A stretch of DNA of 64,000 nt from Setoptus koraiensis (lineage: Eukaryota > Arthropoda), in the NCBI GenBank assembly GCA_048013815.1, contig CM106585.1, positions 9,982,001 through 10,046,000 of the forward strand, written 5' to 3'. A model generated the notes under the pieces. That model was given only the letters and a program-made list of their open reading frames with translations, ran no database searches and was not told the origin of the DNA. A program made the translations under genes and the position numbers. Shown here one piece after another: positions 20,670 through 33,978 of this stretch; within the stretch, counting starts at the first letter, position 1; every line of letters begins with the position of its first letter.

Positions 20670-23239
20670 CTCGCACGACCAACAAGACCGAGATCGCTCG
20701 CCGGCGCGCGAGCTAACGGTGACGCAACCGGCTATTATGTGCGCTTGTTTACAAAAATGTGCCATTTCCACGGGCACTTTCGAGCGCGCGGAGGCGCGCT
20801 GTCGAACGCGCCAGATAAATTAAATAAATAATGCCAACAACGAATGGCGCGGCATGGGAGAGAGCGGCCAGACCGCTGTCGTTCGGCACGCTTCGGTGGC
20901 GGCCCCTTCCTGGCGGCCGGCGCGGTTGCCATGACGACGGTGCGGATGTAGCGGATAATTATTGCCGCTGTCACACAACCACTGCCACTGCCACTGTTAC
21001 TGTTGCTGTTTCGCTGGCTGGTGGTGCCGTATGACTGGTGGCGCCGCCGCCGCATGACCGGTGCCGCGGCTCACATCATGCGAGTCACATGGCAAGAAGC
21101 GAGTCGCCCTATGACACAATGACACGCTGACATGCCCACGGGATCGGAAGCTTGTCCGCGCCGCGCGGACACACTCGCGCAAAGTGGAGCAGAAGAAGCG
21201 CCCCATTTGCTCCAGATCTGTGCGCGGCATAATCGTTGTCGGGCGAGTCGCTGCCGGGCGAGTCGCTGTCGGGAGGGCGCCTTGGAACTTGCAAGTTGGA
21301 AGCGCATTAGCGCAGCACTGGATTATTATTGTTGCAGCGACTGTCGGTCGGATTATTGCCGCTAGTCGCAACATTAGACGAACGGCGGCCAGCAGGCCGA
21401 AAAAAGTGGCCGCCATTTGAGCGGCCAAATTGAGCATGACACAAACAAGCACGAGTTAGTTTGCGGTCAACTTGTCAACTGACCGGCCGGCCCGACATGC
21501 CAGCGCCAGCTAATCATGCGCTGAAGTGAGCAGCGCACCGGCGTTCGCCGGCCAGCTCCGGGCCACTTGCGGGCCGCTTTCGGACCCGTCGGCCTGCCCG
21601 TCGGTCTGCGCGTCGGCCTGCCCACCCGAACTGCCCAGCCGAACTGACCACACGCACACGCTCGCCGACACTTGATAATTCGAGCTGATCATTCGTCAGC
21701 GCTGATTGTGCAGTCCAATTAACTCGCCGCCATCTCGCTCGCCCGCGCACAGCTCTCTCGCCGGCCACGTAACTTCCGGTTGACCGGCGACACGCACTGT
21801 CGAGTTGCGCGCGCGCAAATTAAATTCGCCAATCAAATTCGCCAATCAAATTTGATTATCAAAATTCAAGCCGCTCCCATTACGAGCGGCTAACCTCATT
21901 ACGTCATTGCGCTATATGTGCGAGTATGTGTCCGGGTAAATGTGCGCGCACACATGCCGGTGCGTCATTATATCATTGCGTCATTATGTCTTGGCCTCAT
22001 TGGGTCGCCATGCCATTATGTATCGTGGCGGCTCGTGCTGGCCTCGCCGGGCCCGCACTGTTGACGTGGCCACGTTAGCTGCGCGCTGTATGATTTGCAC
22101 GCTGGCCCTCAACTGCGCCAAACTGGCGCAATACCGACATATCGGCACTATTGAGCCAGTTTGGCACACAGGGGCGCCGGCACAGACGATGCCCGGTGTA
22201 TCCAGTTGGCCGGCGTTTGATTTGAGTGGGCTGATTTGTGAGCCGATACAAACTTTTGCGCCAATTGTGTAATGAGTAATGAGTTGTCACTTGTATTGTG
22301 TTTGTCACTGTCATTTGCGTGCGTGCCGGCCACTTTATCCGCCAGTCGTTGGCCGTATTGCTATACGGGGCCCCCGTGCGACAGCCTGGCCAAGCGCTCG
22401 ATGGGGCCAACGGGGCCAAGTGGGGCCCGCGCGTCGCCAGACAGACAAAATTTGGTCACAATGGCGCAGAGATTTGTGTGTGTGTGCGTGTCGCGGGCGG
22501 CTGGCGGCCGGCGGCCGGGCGAGCGCGTGCCTACAACATCAATTTAATAGATTGTTGTTGTCGTCGTTGTTAGGTCAGAGTCAAGAGCCGCTTGCTCGCT
22601 CATTCCTTGCACACCGTCTCAAGCCGCACGGATTGCGCTTAAATGAGCTGACCAACTGTGCCAACTGTGGCGCAGTTGGTCAGCGCAACTGAGCGGCGAT
22701 CAATTGCTGGCTACAGTTGAGGCCGTTGCGACTTTCCGGCAATCCGCTCGGGCTGCAGTTGATTGGCTGCGAGACAAGGACAGTGTGTCTTTTATTTCAC
22801 TCGGTGACACTTTGGGGCCGGCTAATATCCGACAAACACAGCCGCTGAAACGAAACCGGCGACCAGCGACCGGCGACCAGCAAAGTGTGAGTAACGGCGC
22901 CAGTTACGTAAACAAACTCATTTTGTGTTTGCTGGCGCTCGCTGGCGCCCCTCAATATTGATTTAAATGGCGCTGGCGGCGCGCACGCTGCAACCGGCTC
23001 ATCATAATCTAATGGCAGATGGCACCCCATTTAGCTTCTGTTGGCGCTAAGTGAGTGACCAGTAAGTGGACAGCGACACGCAGAGGTCGTGACCAGACTT
23101 GATTGGGGCCCGATATCGGCCGCTGTCGGCCGATATCGCGCGCCGGGCGCGAGCAAACACAGCGCCGAGTATCGCCGAGTGTCGCCCCCATCGCGGGAAA
23201 GCAATATCGAGATTGCGAGCGAGATTGCCGCTGGGCCCG

Positions 23240-23336
23240 CCATCGCACCATCGCCCCATCGCACCATTGCATCATTGCACCATTGCACCATTGCACCATC
23301 GCACCATCGCACCATCGCACCATCACACTATCGCAC
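23240..23336. repeat. ACCATCGC/ACCATTGC tandem array
   Basis: 8-9 bp units, about eleven copies. Its right end forms the left arm of the hairpin 23322-23360. Confidence 0.88.
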
Positions 23337-23360
23337 TGTCGCGTGGTGCGATAGTGTGAT
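23322..23360. repeat. Perfect hairpin, 15-bp arms, 9-nt loop
   Basis: ATCACACTATCGCAC (23322-23336) and its exact reverse complement (23346-23360). Confidence 0.9.
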
Positions 23361-23869
23361 AAAGGGGGGGCCGGCAGCGTCACGAGTGCCATTCAGTGAC
23401 ACTCACAAGTGACTCCGATCGCCCGAGTCCGGTTACCCGAGTGTTTGACTGGGCCACTTTGTTTGCAGTTTGTCGGCCCGTCGCCGCGCAAATGCCGCCC
23501 TCTGCGCCGGTTCCGGCCGCGGCATGCGCCGCGCCAGGCCGGGTTGGTCGGGCCGGGCCGGCGCGCTCTGGAGCCAGTTGGGAGCTGACAGTGATAATGT
23601 ATTTGTATACATGAGTGCATATGTTGAGTGAGTTTACATTCGAGTGTGTGTGTGTGTGTGTGTAATTTTCACCTTTTCACCTATTTGTGGCGCAATCGAC
23701 TTGAACAGGGCAGTAATTGGGGGCGTGTGTGCATTTGTGTGGGAGTTTGTGTCGCGAGTGACGACCAAGAGTGTATTTATGCATGGATATCGTTTGACGT
23801 CGCTTCGTGTGCGCGCGCAAATGAAGCGAATCCATTGGCGTGGTTCTCATGGCTGGCCAACTATGACGC

Positions 23870-24120
23870 CACAACAGGGCGACAACAGCGCCACAACAGG
23901 GCGACAACAGCGGCGCGACAACAGCAACAACAACGGCGCACCTCGACGACGACACAACAAACAAACAAATGGCCGGTTACGAGGCCAGTTTATTGCTCAT
24001 TGGCCACCGCCAGCGACAACAGCGACAGCTAAAACAGCGACACCGACAACAGCGACACCGACAACAGCGACGGCGACAGCAACGACGGCGACACCGACAA
24101 CAGCGACACCGGCAACAATG
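23870..24120. repeat. CAACAG/CGACAACAG-rich microsatellite region
   Basis: Two blocks (23870-23945 and 24005-24120) of interrupted CAACAGGGCGA and CAGCGACACCGACAA units. Confidence 0.85.
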
Positions 24121-24423
24121 TTGACAACGTTTAATTACGTAATGAGCGCTTATCTGTGCGGCTGCGTTGCTCCCATTGAGCGCTGCTCATTGCATATCTT
24201 GCGTGAGCGCTAACGAGCGGATGCCAGCACCAATGACAGACAGACAATTGGACAGATATAAATAAACAGGCTGACAGTGTTGTTGCGAAAGGCAAACAAA
24301 CTCGGGTGGTCTCAATAGGGCCTGCTCAATAGGGATCATGTGAGTGCCGCGAGTGGCGTAATCGCGCTCGGATAATGCCACAATGACAGCCAGATACGAC
24401 ACTGCTCGTCGAGGGAAAACACT

Positions 24424-24556
24424 TGTTGTTCGGTGGTTGTTGTTCGGTGGTTGTTCGGTGGTTGTTGTTCGGTGGTTGTTCGGTGGTTGTTGTTCGGTGG
24501 TTGTTCGGTGGTTGTTCGGTGGTTGTTGTTCGGTGGTTGTTGTTCGGTGGTTGTTG
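24424..24556. repeat. GTTGTTCGGTG tandem array
   Basis: Mixed 11- and 14-bp units (TTCGGTGGTTG with or without an extra GTT), about eleven copies. Units are uneven and have no spacers, so this is a minisatellite and not a CRISPR. Confidence 0.9.
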
Positions 24557-24639
24557 GCTGTTGGTGTAACACAACAAGCGACGAGGCTGGCGACAATAAC
24601 GCGAATATAATATTGTTTGTGTGCGCGTTTGTTATTTGC

Positions 24640-24681
24640 CAAGTTTGGCTTGTTTGCCCGTGAGCAAACAAGCCAAACTTG
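24640..24681. repeat. Perfect hairpin, 18-bp arms, 6-nt loop
   Basis: CAAGTTTGGCTTGTTTGC at 24640-24657, exact reverse complement at 24664-24681, loop CCGTGA. Confidence 0.92.
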
Positions 24682-25289
24682 TCATCTATCTGATGATTGC
24701 GCAACAGCCGCAAACCGGCGATCGCGCAACAGCCGCCAACCGACCATTGCGCAACAGTCGCAGCTCGCTGGCTAGACCGGCCGCATCGGCAACCAAACAA
24801 TGATTGTAAATGATAACCAAATAATAACTAAATAACAACAGCTGATTGTGAGCCATAATTGGCTGGCTCGTTTGTGACGCCATGCACGCCATCGATACCC
24901 ACTCAGCGTGCGCACTCGCTATCTGACACCGATGATAACTAGCTAGTTCCGACCTTGCCTATCGCCGATACGACAAGTCGATATAGCAAGCCGATGCGTC
25001 GGGCCGATGCGACAAGCCGCTGAAACGGGCCGATACAACGGGCCGATATAACAAGCGGGCTCGTCGGATCGACTCGCCATATCGACGATACATGGCGAGC
25101 GTACATGGCGAGCGTATTTGGCGAGCGTATTTGGCCAGTATGCATGCAGTGTCTGGCTGGCTAGCGTGGGCTCGTTAGCCGGTATCACTATCAGCGGACT
25201 GTTTGTTGCGAGATTGCGCAACAAACACTTGCCTTGTTGCTAGTGAATCGAGCTGTCAATCATTGGTGGTGCAACTGACAGCCAGCAGC

Positions 25290-25378
25290 CAACTGCACAT
25301 GACAACAACAGCGACAACAACGACGGCAACAACAACGACAACACCAGCAACAACAGCAACAACAATGGCAACAACCAC
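25290..25378. repeat. CAACAACGAC-type microsatellite
   Basis: Interrupted (ACA)n with GCG, ACG and CCA variants. Confidence 0.85.
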
Positions 25379-25759
25379 TATCCGCCTAACGCTCACATTA
25401 GAAGCCATTATAGGCGCCCAGTTGCCAGTGCCAACCGACGAGCTTGCCATCGAACAGTCGAACAGTGGAACAGTCGACGATCATTTCCACGACATACAAA
25501 CAAAACACACACACACGCACGCACCTTTGACCTCTGACAATTGCCCGATAGGCACAGTCGCTCGGATAGCCGGCCGACACAGTGAACAGAGTTGATATAA
25601 ACGATCGGATATAAACAGTCGGATATAAACAGTCGGATATGAACAGTTGCCCACTGTGCCAACTGACAAATGCCACTGTGGGCCGCACAGTGCACAGCAC
25701 ACAAACTGAAATTGACTGCACAGTGCCTATAATCGACTGCTGCCTACGCAACACACAGC

Positions 25760-25900
25760 GGCCCATGTAATGCGGCCCATGTAATACCGACCATGTAATA
25801 CGGCCTACGTAATACCGACCATGTGATACGGCCTACGTAATACGGCCTACACGTGGTACGGCCCACCTAATACGGCCTATGCAATGCGGCCTGTGCAACG
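25760..25900. repeat. CGGCCYAYGTAATAC array
   Basis: About ten degenerate copies of a 15-16 bp unit such as CGGCCCATGTAATAC. The unit keeps repeating a GTAAT/ATTAC core. Confidence 0.8.
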
Positions 25901-26639
25901 TAGGTAACTCAAGTGACATTTGTGCCAGCAGCCAGGCCAGCCTGGCTAGACCATTATTAGTCGCTAGTGTCCACATAGCCTATAATGGCACCAAGACGGC
26001 CTATCTATTGTGTCAGAGGGCCATTACTGCAGCCGACTGAATACTAACACTGATAAAACTAATAACTAGCGGCCTATAACTAGCTCGAGTTAGCTCCGTT
26101 GGGCCACTGCCAGCTTGTTGGTGACACGCTTTAGGCCGCTTCAGTGTCGCTTTAGTGTCGCTTTAGTGTCGCTGCAGTGACAGTGCGCCCACAAAGCGCC
26201 TATAAGGGCAGTTGTCGGGCCGGCTAGGCCGACCACTGAGCGCTGGGCGAGCCGGCCAGGCCGGCCAGCAAGCGGACAAGTGCACCAGAGCGAAACCAAA
26301 GCGCACCAACCAAAGCGGACTAGCGAGCGGACTAGCGCGAACCAGAGCGAACTGTTCTAGTGGGGCGGACTAACGCGGGCTAGAGCGGACTAGTGGGGCG
26401 GCAATATCCGCCAGTGGCAACCACTGGCCATTGGACACGCCGAGCTTAGCGGCGTCTGAGATAGGCGAGCATATTAGCGAGTCGTGTGACACTTGATAGG
26501 CTTAATTGTTTGGCCTGGCCGTCGAGAGAGGGCCTGTTGGCCATTGAGAGCGGCCAAAACGGCGAGCCGGCCCCGGGTGCGGCAAACATTTGGAATGTTT
26601 ATGAAGCCATTAATAATGTCATCATAGATTAGCTTTGCT

Positions 26640-26795
26640 CAGTTGTTGCCGTTGTCGTTGTTGTTGCTGCTGTCGTTGTTGTTGCTGTTGTCGTTGTTGT
26701 TGTTGCTGTCGTTGTTGTTGCTGCTGTCGTTGCTGTTGTTGTTTGTGTAGCGAGCGGAGGCGATTAAATCGTCGTCGTCGTCGTCGTCGTTGTTG
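26640..26795. repeat. TTG/CTG and GTC microsatellites
   Basis: Interrupted (TTG)n at 26640-26745 followed by a (CGT)n run at 26771-26795. Confidence 0.88.
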
Positions 26796-29700
26796 CTGTC
26801 GCTCTCAATGGGCTCTCGTCCGGCGTGTCCGACACACTGGACACACGACATTAGCGGGCCCTCGCGAAGCCCGCTAGTTAATAGAATGGAGCGAGCGGAG
26901 AAAAAACATTGAGAGAATAATGGCGCTTGCTTCTTTATGACATAATGAGCTTTTGATGCAGAGATAGTATCAGTGTGCTGCGGCACAGTCGGCACACTGG
27001 CAGCCATTGGCACAGATTGGCCAATTGGATTAGCAGTGGCGCTTCGATTGGGGCCAAAAGCCGATCGCCGGCACCAGCCATCTAATGATAATAACAATAA
27101 TAACAATAATAATGGCCGATTTGGCGCCAGCGTCGCCTTCGAGCCGCCAGTTGGCGCAAGTTGCAGCAAACTGCCGGCTGGCCACGGCGGGCCCATATCT
27201 GCTGTTATTGCCCGATATTGGCCAGTCGATATCGGCACTAACCGGCGGCCCCTCGTTCGGATATTCACAGAGACACACCAGGCCAGCGAAGCCATACAAG
27301 CTGCCATACAAACTGCACACGATAGGACAGGCCCGCGGCGGACAAAGATCGCGCCAGATCAACATTGTTCGCGACGGCCGCTAGAGTCGCCGGTGCGACT
27401 AGATGCACCCGCTGGCTAGACTGGGGCCAGAGTGGGGCCCAATCACTGGTCGAAAAGGGGCCGCGCGTCGGCTTAAAACGAACGGCACTTGTTGTGATGA
27501 CGCAAGCTGACGCTCGCCGGCGCCAGTGACATGTCGGCCGGCAGTCATAATGGACATTATTGGCGGCAATGTAATCTAGTCAGCTCCGCGTCGTTATATC
27601 TCCATGTTTATCCCGGCCGGAATGGCGTGTCCGACAGAATGGGTGGCCGACAGAATGGCACTGTGCGCGCCGAGCCCATTAAGTGATCATCAATAAGCTT
27701 TGTTTGTTTGTTTGCGGGCCGGGGCGCCACTTTAACCTTTATCATTTTGCATCCGTCGCGCTATCCGCAACGCCCGATGTATCCGCCTCATATACCCGAC
27801 GCATATATCCGATGCATTTGTCTGATACGCCCGATATATCCGAGCCATAATGCGCGGCCGGTCTGGCGCTGTCCGCTGGCCGCTTGTGTCACACTTGTCT
27901 CGCCGCTATTCAGCTGTTTCGGCCAACGCGCTGCAGTTATCGCAATTTGGCCAATTGCGCTATTTCCAGCGGGGCCCCCCGATTCGATCTCACGGCGGGC
28001 CCCACTGCCGAACTGGCGGCCCCTTCGGCGCATCGGCCGCCGATCGCGCCGAGCAACCGATGGAAACTGCGACTGTTGGCACAGTGAGCATAAGTGAGTA
28101 TATCAGCTAGATACTTGTGCCGCCTATTCACTGTTGTTGCGCAATTTGCACACACTGTGCTCACCCTCAAGCGGGCCATATATGCGGCGTGTGCGATATG
28201 GCGCTTGAATCATTTCGAAGCCCATCTCGGCCCCACGACAACCGGCCCAATGATGATGTAACCCGAAACTATCTACAAGACCATTAGTGGCAGCTGTGCC
28301 AACGAAGCAAACACTTGCCGGCCACTAGCACCTAGCATGGTAAGCGTCGTCACTAGTGCAGTGTGGCCAGCGCTGGCCGGCAAAATTGACTCCGTCGGCT
28401 CGGTTGGGCGCCAGACAAAGAGGGCGCCACCGGGCGTCGCTCAAGCAACTTGCACTGCGGATGGCAACTTGAGCGGCCATTCCGAGAAGTCGGGGCCCCA
28501 TTCATTCAGCTGTGCGTCGGCTGTCCATTGTCGGCCATCCAATCATGGCTCGCTGTGCCAGAGCGGCGATTGTGTGCCGATTTATCAATTAATTGATTGC
28601 TGGCCAAACAAACAAAGTTGATTAATCGAGCTGTTTATGCACGCTAATGAATGGCCACTTCTGAGAATCATCGCCATGACAACTGTGGCACAGCTCGCAC
28701 AGTGGTCACTCTTTCCACAGCTTGTTCGCTCTCGACTGCCCCTCCGAATATCCGCACAATATCCGCACAGTATCCGCAACTTGCGCACTACAAGTGGCAC
28801 CATTTTTTGCGTCGCCGGACAGTGCCACCGTATCGGGGGATATATTTTGACAGCACGCTTGTCGCGCTGGCCGACGTTCGCGGAATCGGCATTGGCAAAA
28901 ATGAGCAGTGAGCAGTTTGTGCAAATCGGCAGCTTGTGCCAATCAATCGCAATCGCGACGGGTCAATCGGGCTCGCGCGGCCGGCCCGAGCGGCCCGAGC
29001 AGTTGAGCCAATTTGAATAATTGATTGTTGTGCCGGCGATGACTCAATTCTGCGAATCAGTCAGCTCCGCGAATTGGCCAACACTGCGAATTAGTCAACT
29101 CTGCGAATTAGTCAATGTTGTGCCCCAACAGCCCGGCAGCTAGATATGGATGGATTGTGTGACAGTGTAATGTTCAATAATTTGGCCGGGCCGTGTTTGT
29201 CGCAACACTTTGTCGCGTTCGAAATTGGCCCGGCACAGATTGAATGTCGGCCAGTGTTGGGCGCAAGCGTTCGGCCAATTGTTTGCGCGGAGCGGTCAGC
29301 GGGCCACTTCCCGCGTGGCCGTCACGAGATTGTCGCCGTGCGCTGGCCTCTGTGGGTGATTAATGATGGATTTTTCAATTGATTGTATTACATCCAACGG
29401 CCAACGGCCATAGGATCCAGTGGCCAGCAGCGGGCCTTCTGCTCTGGCGCCAACTGCGGCCACTGGTTATCTATTTGCTGGCCGGCTCCGTGCCCACATA
29501 CCCAAGTACACATATCCAAATACGCATATCCAAATACACATATCCATACACATATCCCTACACATATCCGCGTATGCGAGCAAACACCGTGCGAGCAGCA
29601 GTTTGCACAAAAGCTTGATCTCTCAATTACATTGTTTGTTTGTTGGCACAGAGCGCGCGTGAGATATTGATACTGGCTGACAAGAGAGAGAGAGAGGGCG

Positions 29701-30621
29701 ACTTTTATTTAATTCTGTCCCACCGTCGAACGGCGCTATCTATTGGGCCCACAGCGACTCTTGTCGCACCTAATCTAATCATGATAAATTTCTGGATTAT
29801 CACTGCACAATCAATCAGCAGCGCCGGCCCGATGAAGCAACAATTAATCGCCTGAAATTGCCCATTGATTCTTGCGCGCCGCTCGGGCCCCTGCGACCCG
29901 CGCCAACCGGCCGGCCCGGTTTGAGTGAGTCGGCCCGGTTTGAGTGAGTCGGCCCGGTTTGAGTGAGCCGGCCCGATTTGAGCGAGCCGGCCCGATTTGA
30001 GTGAGCCGGCCGGCCGGCTAATGGGCAGCGCGACCAGATTAGAGGGATAATCCACTTAATGACGGCCCTCCAAGCCGCCCGGCGATCGGCGATGGCCCCG
30101 TTGGCCCCATTGGCCCCCTTGGCCCCAATCTGGACACACTGGCGGCGGGCACGCCAGCCGGGCCAGCCGTCGGTGCCGACCCGACGCAGATTTGGCGTGC
30201 ATGTCGCCACTTGCCCGCGGCACCGGCTTGCCGGGTCCCGGCAGCGAATGCCATCGCGCCGCTATCTAACGTCATCAGCATGTTTGTGCGAGTGCAAGTG
30301 ACAGTACAAAGTTGCCACAGTTGCAGTTTACGCATCATTAATAAGGTTTCCCCCGGCCCCTTTTATGCGGCGGATCGGGTCGCTTTCGCTTGTTCGGGCC
30401 GCTTCCTTCGGGCGCCCTGTGGCCACTTGCGGGCGCAACTCTCAACTGGGCATCGTGATTGTTTTTTCAGCCTCGCTTTGTGCCAGCCAGTGTCTGTTAG
30501 ATAAACTGTTGGCAATTTGCGGACATTGGTCAGCGTGCCGGTGGAACTGGCGCTGAAACAACGCACGACGCACAGCAACCGACATCAACTGTGCGCAAAG
30601 TGGCACAGTTGTCGGTGCCGA

Positions 30622-30662
30622 TGTCACATTAGTAATGCGTGTGTGACATTACTAATGTGACA
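30622..30662. repeat. Perfect hairpin, 16-bp arms, 9-nt loop
   Basis: TGTCACATTAGTAATG at 30622-30637, reverse complement at 30647-30662. A diverged further copy of the right arm follows directly. Confidence 0.9.
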
Positions 30663-30760
30663 TTACTGATGTGACACGCACACGCACGCACGCCAGGCCC
30701 AAATGAGAGCAAAACAAACAAACGCACTACACTAATCATAATTCTTGCTTCCTTGGCGCT

Positions 30761-30789
30761 GCCCGTTGTTGCAAGTTTCAACAACGGGC
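30761..30789. repeat. Perfect hairpin, 11-bp arms, 7-nt loop
   Basis: GCCCGTTGTTG at 30761-30771 and its reverse complement at 30779-30789, loop CAAGTTT. Confidence 0.8.
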
Positions 30790-31679
30790 CGCGCAGTGGC
30801 ACAGCCGCTGACGCGCACAGCCACCGTGCGCGTGATTGCGGGGCCAAAGCGGACAAATCGCGCAAATCAGACAAATCGCGCGCCGACCCGACGAACGAGA
30901 CGCCAGAGACAAGCAATTGAGATATCATCGTCAGCGAAATTTGAGGGCCGTTTGAGGCCACAGACCCAGAGACGAAGGGCGCCGATCGTCGCCGGTTGAC
31001 ACACACTGAGATTAGGCGGCTGTTTGTTGTCGAAGGCACAGTTAATTCGAACGCTGCGTCGCGAGTTCGAACGTGTGTTCGAAATTCGAACGAGCGACGC
31101 TGGCAGGGATAAAAAGAGCGAACGGACGCGTTGGCAGCGCTGAATACAGTGCATTTAGTGTGTGAGCAAATAGTCTGAGATCGTCATGGATACACGCAAA
31201 AGAACACACAAACAAACAGAGTGTGACACGGATTCGATCGATTATCTCTCTGTGTGTGTGTCTCTGGTTCTATTGTGCTCTCAATCAATCGGCTTTGTCA
31301 GTGCGTTTGTCGCGTTGGGCGCAAAATGTCACACCGGCCAGTTGGACGCTTTAACAGGGTTTTGTGTGTTGCATTGGCCAGTCGCATGTTCCGCGGGCCG
31401 CTCGCATGCCGCTGCCCTAGGTGATCAGTCAGTGCGGATAAGCCGCCGGGCCGGACAGCGCCGACAAACCCGATTAAGACATCATCACCTATCGCCGGCG
31501 CTGGCCACCAGGGCACTGTTGCTCGCGCCGTGAGCTCGGCGACTTGGCCGGCTCTCGCGACTCGGCCGGCTCATGCGACTCGGCCGGCCCATGCGAGTGA
31601 GTGGCCAGCCATGCGGCCCGCATGATGCAGGCGCTCGAGTCGCCCTCTCGCAGTTCGACATTCTCGGGACGGTCGCTTC

Positions 31680-31790
31680 GAAACTGGCAGTTCGACGTTG
31701 GCAGTTCGGCGTTCGCAGTTCGGCGTTCGCAGTTGGGCGTTCGCAGTTCGACGTTCGCAGTTCGACATTCGCAGTTCGCAGTTCGCAGCC
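31680..31790. repeat. GCAGTTCGRCGTTC minisatellite
   Basis: About nine copies of a 14-15 bp unit. Frames on both strands stay open only because of the array. Confidence 0.88.
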
Positions 31791-32041
31791 GCGAATCGTC
31801 GGCTCGAATCGAACCGAGAAGCGCCGCCGGTCGGCGGGCCAGTTCCGAGTTCGGAGGAGTGCGCAACAGCGCCGTTTGTCACTCGGCCCGGCCCGATTGC
31901 GCATGTGCGACGGGCCGCTCAATGAATTATTTAGAGATGATATAGCATTACTGACACTGCAAACACACACACACACACAGACAGTATCTCACGCACACAC
32001 TCACCGTGTTTGTTGTGCGTGTGTCATCTCTGGCGCTATCG

Positions 32042-32045
<4 letters not shown>

Positions 32046-32080
<35 letters not shown>

Positions 32081-32087
32081 GTGTGTC
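32046..32087. repeat. (GT)n microsatellite
   Basis: About twenty GT units with one GC interruption. Confidence 0.95.
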
Positions 32088-32343
32088 GGTGTTTGTGCGC
32101 AAAATCACAACTCTATATCAGTTTGGTGGCGCAATGATCATTGCGCATCGTTTGCTGTCGCTATCAGTTATCATATCTATCGAATCAGATAATTGAGCAC
32201 ACTTGCCGCTGCACTAGTTTTGTCGCACCAACTGTCGATTGTTGTCGACCTATAAATGATGATCGCAACAACAGTCAGTGTGTTTGTTCACCATTCACAA
32301 GTGTGATCGTGGTTAGGTCGATATATAGGCGTAACAGCGGCTC

Positions 32344-32798
32344 ATTTAGGCCAATTGTCAATTGTCGTTTCAAGCCGACACCGTCGACAAGACAAGATAA
32401 GACAAGACACACAGACAACAAACGCGAATCACAAGCAAAAACACAAATCAATGTGAACCAACAGCAGCAAGCTAACTAATGCGCAAGAACAAATAATTGC
32501 ATCGGCAGATATCATTTGCACATCAGCATCAGTCAAATCAGAGTAAATCAAATCGACTTAAATCACAATAAATCGAGTTAAATTACATCAAATCAACACA
32601 ATCAAGTTGTGTCATCACATTACAATATAACAGGCGAATAATTAATTCAATTCATTGATTGCGTCACAAGTGCAACTACAACAATTAACCAGTGAAATTT
32701 GTGAATCAATAATCAATTGCAAATTGTCAAGACGCTCGACATGCCCACCAAATCGGGCTAGGCAAACAATCGCCACACAGCGACCATTCGACCAGCAG
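32344..32798 (+). other. Candidate non-coding first exon (5' leader) with splice donor
   Basis: A TATATAGG element (32322-32329) precedes an initiator-like CTCATTT; this spacing is somewhat short. About 455 nt of A-rich, low-GC sequence with AAATCA and ACAACA runs follows, looking like an arthropod 5' leader. It ends in CCAGCAG followed by GTGAGTGTG (donor GT at 32799). It carries only tiny upstream frames (two to six codons). If right, the coding exons of a plus-strand gene lie to the right. Confidence 0.3.
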
Positions 32799-33120
32799 GT
32801 GAGTGTGTCATCCGTTTATCCACCGTTTATCCCCCGTAGCCTGCGTTTATGCTCCGTATCGAGCCGCATATCAGTCGTATATCCTCCGTATATCGTCCGT
32901 GCATAAGCAGAGTGTCAGCCGTGTACAATATCAAGTGGCATCAGACCGATTGAGAGCGATTGATCCAGTGATAGATGGCATCGTTGTAATTATCATTGTG
33001 TGACTTGTGTATCTAGCGAATCTCATTAGGGCAACATGCGCATGGCGTTATTAAAAGGCCATGATGAATGGCTCGTTTCGATGACGGCCTGTGATTTATT
33101 AGTTGGCACAAACTAGCACA

Positions 33121-33190
33121 AACCAACACAATTTGATGCAAACTGATGCGAACTGATGCAAACTGATGCAAACTGATGCAAACCAACACA
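33121..33190. repeat. 10-bp tandem array (CAAACTGATG)
   Basis: Six near-identical copies framed by two CAAACCAACA variants. Confidence 0.9.
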
Positions 33191-33552
33191 AACTAATCTG
33201 CTAAAAACGCATGTCTGCTGCACTGGACCCAATGAGCCCAGCGCGATTATCATGCCATCATGCGAGACACACTCGGCTGAATCTCGGCTGAATCTCGGCG
33301 TAAGATTTATTTGTTTATCCGTACACATGCCAGATATAAATAGATATGAATGAATATCGAGCCGGTTTCGTCGTGGTGGCACTAAAACGAGCCGGTTCCA
33401 GTTGACTAATTGGGCCGCTTGTGTGGCCACTCCGGCATGTCCGGTGATATCTGTTGGTTGAATGAATTCGTTGAATGCGCTCACAAGTCAGCGTGAACTT
33501 TGCCCTCTGACATGATGATATTATAGTGATATTAGCGTGATATTAGAGTGAT

Positions 33553-33588
33553 TGTTTCAATTGGCAATTCCAATTGCCAATTGAAACA
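33553..33588. repeat. Perfect hairpin, 17-bp arms, 2-nt loop
   Basis: TGTTTCAATTGGCAATT at 33553-33569, reverse complement at 33572-33588. Confidence 0.92.
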
Positions 33589-33926
33589 CACTGCCAGCAA
33601 TAACTGCCAGCCAAAAACAATTGGTAACAATACAGGCGCAATCATCATTAGCAATTAATACATATGCCACTTGTTGTTGTTGATGGGCAACGTTTTGGCA
33701 TGATTGATTGCCATTCCGATCGGTTTGTTGTCGGTTGTCGGTGGTCGGTCGACGGTTGTTGGAATACTCGTTTCGATAGTCGAAAATTAACACCGCCAAC
33801 CGACCATTTAGCATGAGCTTCGCATGAGTCGTATACGCGTATGGTAATACTAAACAAATCCAGTGCGATCAGCGTGCCAGCAACGCCTCGAGCGCCAACA
33901 TAATCACACAAATAGCCATTGAACCA

Positions 33927-33978
33927 TATGATAAAATATGATAAAATATGATAAAATACGATAAAATACGATGAAATG
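33927..33978. repeat. 10-bp tandem array (ATGATAAAAT)
   Basis: Five copies, the last two changed to ACGATAAAAT/ACGATGAAAT. Confidence 0.9.

Larger units (their letters stand above)
20670..32343. other. Gene desert, segment 2
   Basis: No recognisable gene. Many GGCCGG-rich patches (20850-21800, 27960-28050, 30080-30240). Simple repeats are at 23240-23336, 23647-23663, 23870-24120, 24424-24556, 25290-25378, 25595-25645, 25760-25900, 26640-26795, 29508-29575, 29925-30010, 31680-31790 and 31960-31978, plus a (GT)n tract at 32046-32087. Hairpins at 23.3, 24.6 and 30.6 kb are listed separately. Confidence 0.55.

Noticed and set aside
24424-24556. CRISPR-like repeat series (also 43805-43942)
   Set aside because: Units are contiguous with no unique spacers and lie in eukaryotic DNA; these are minisatellites.
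31485-32196. Frames of 160-207 codons
   Set aside because: They are produced by the GCAGTTCG minisatellite and the (GT)n tract.
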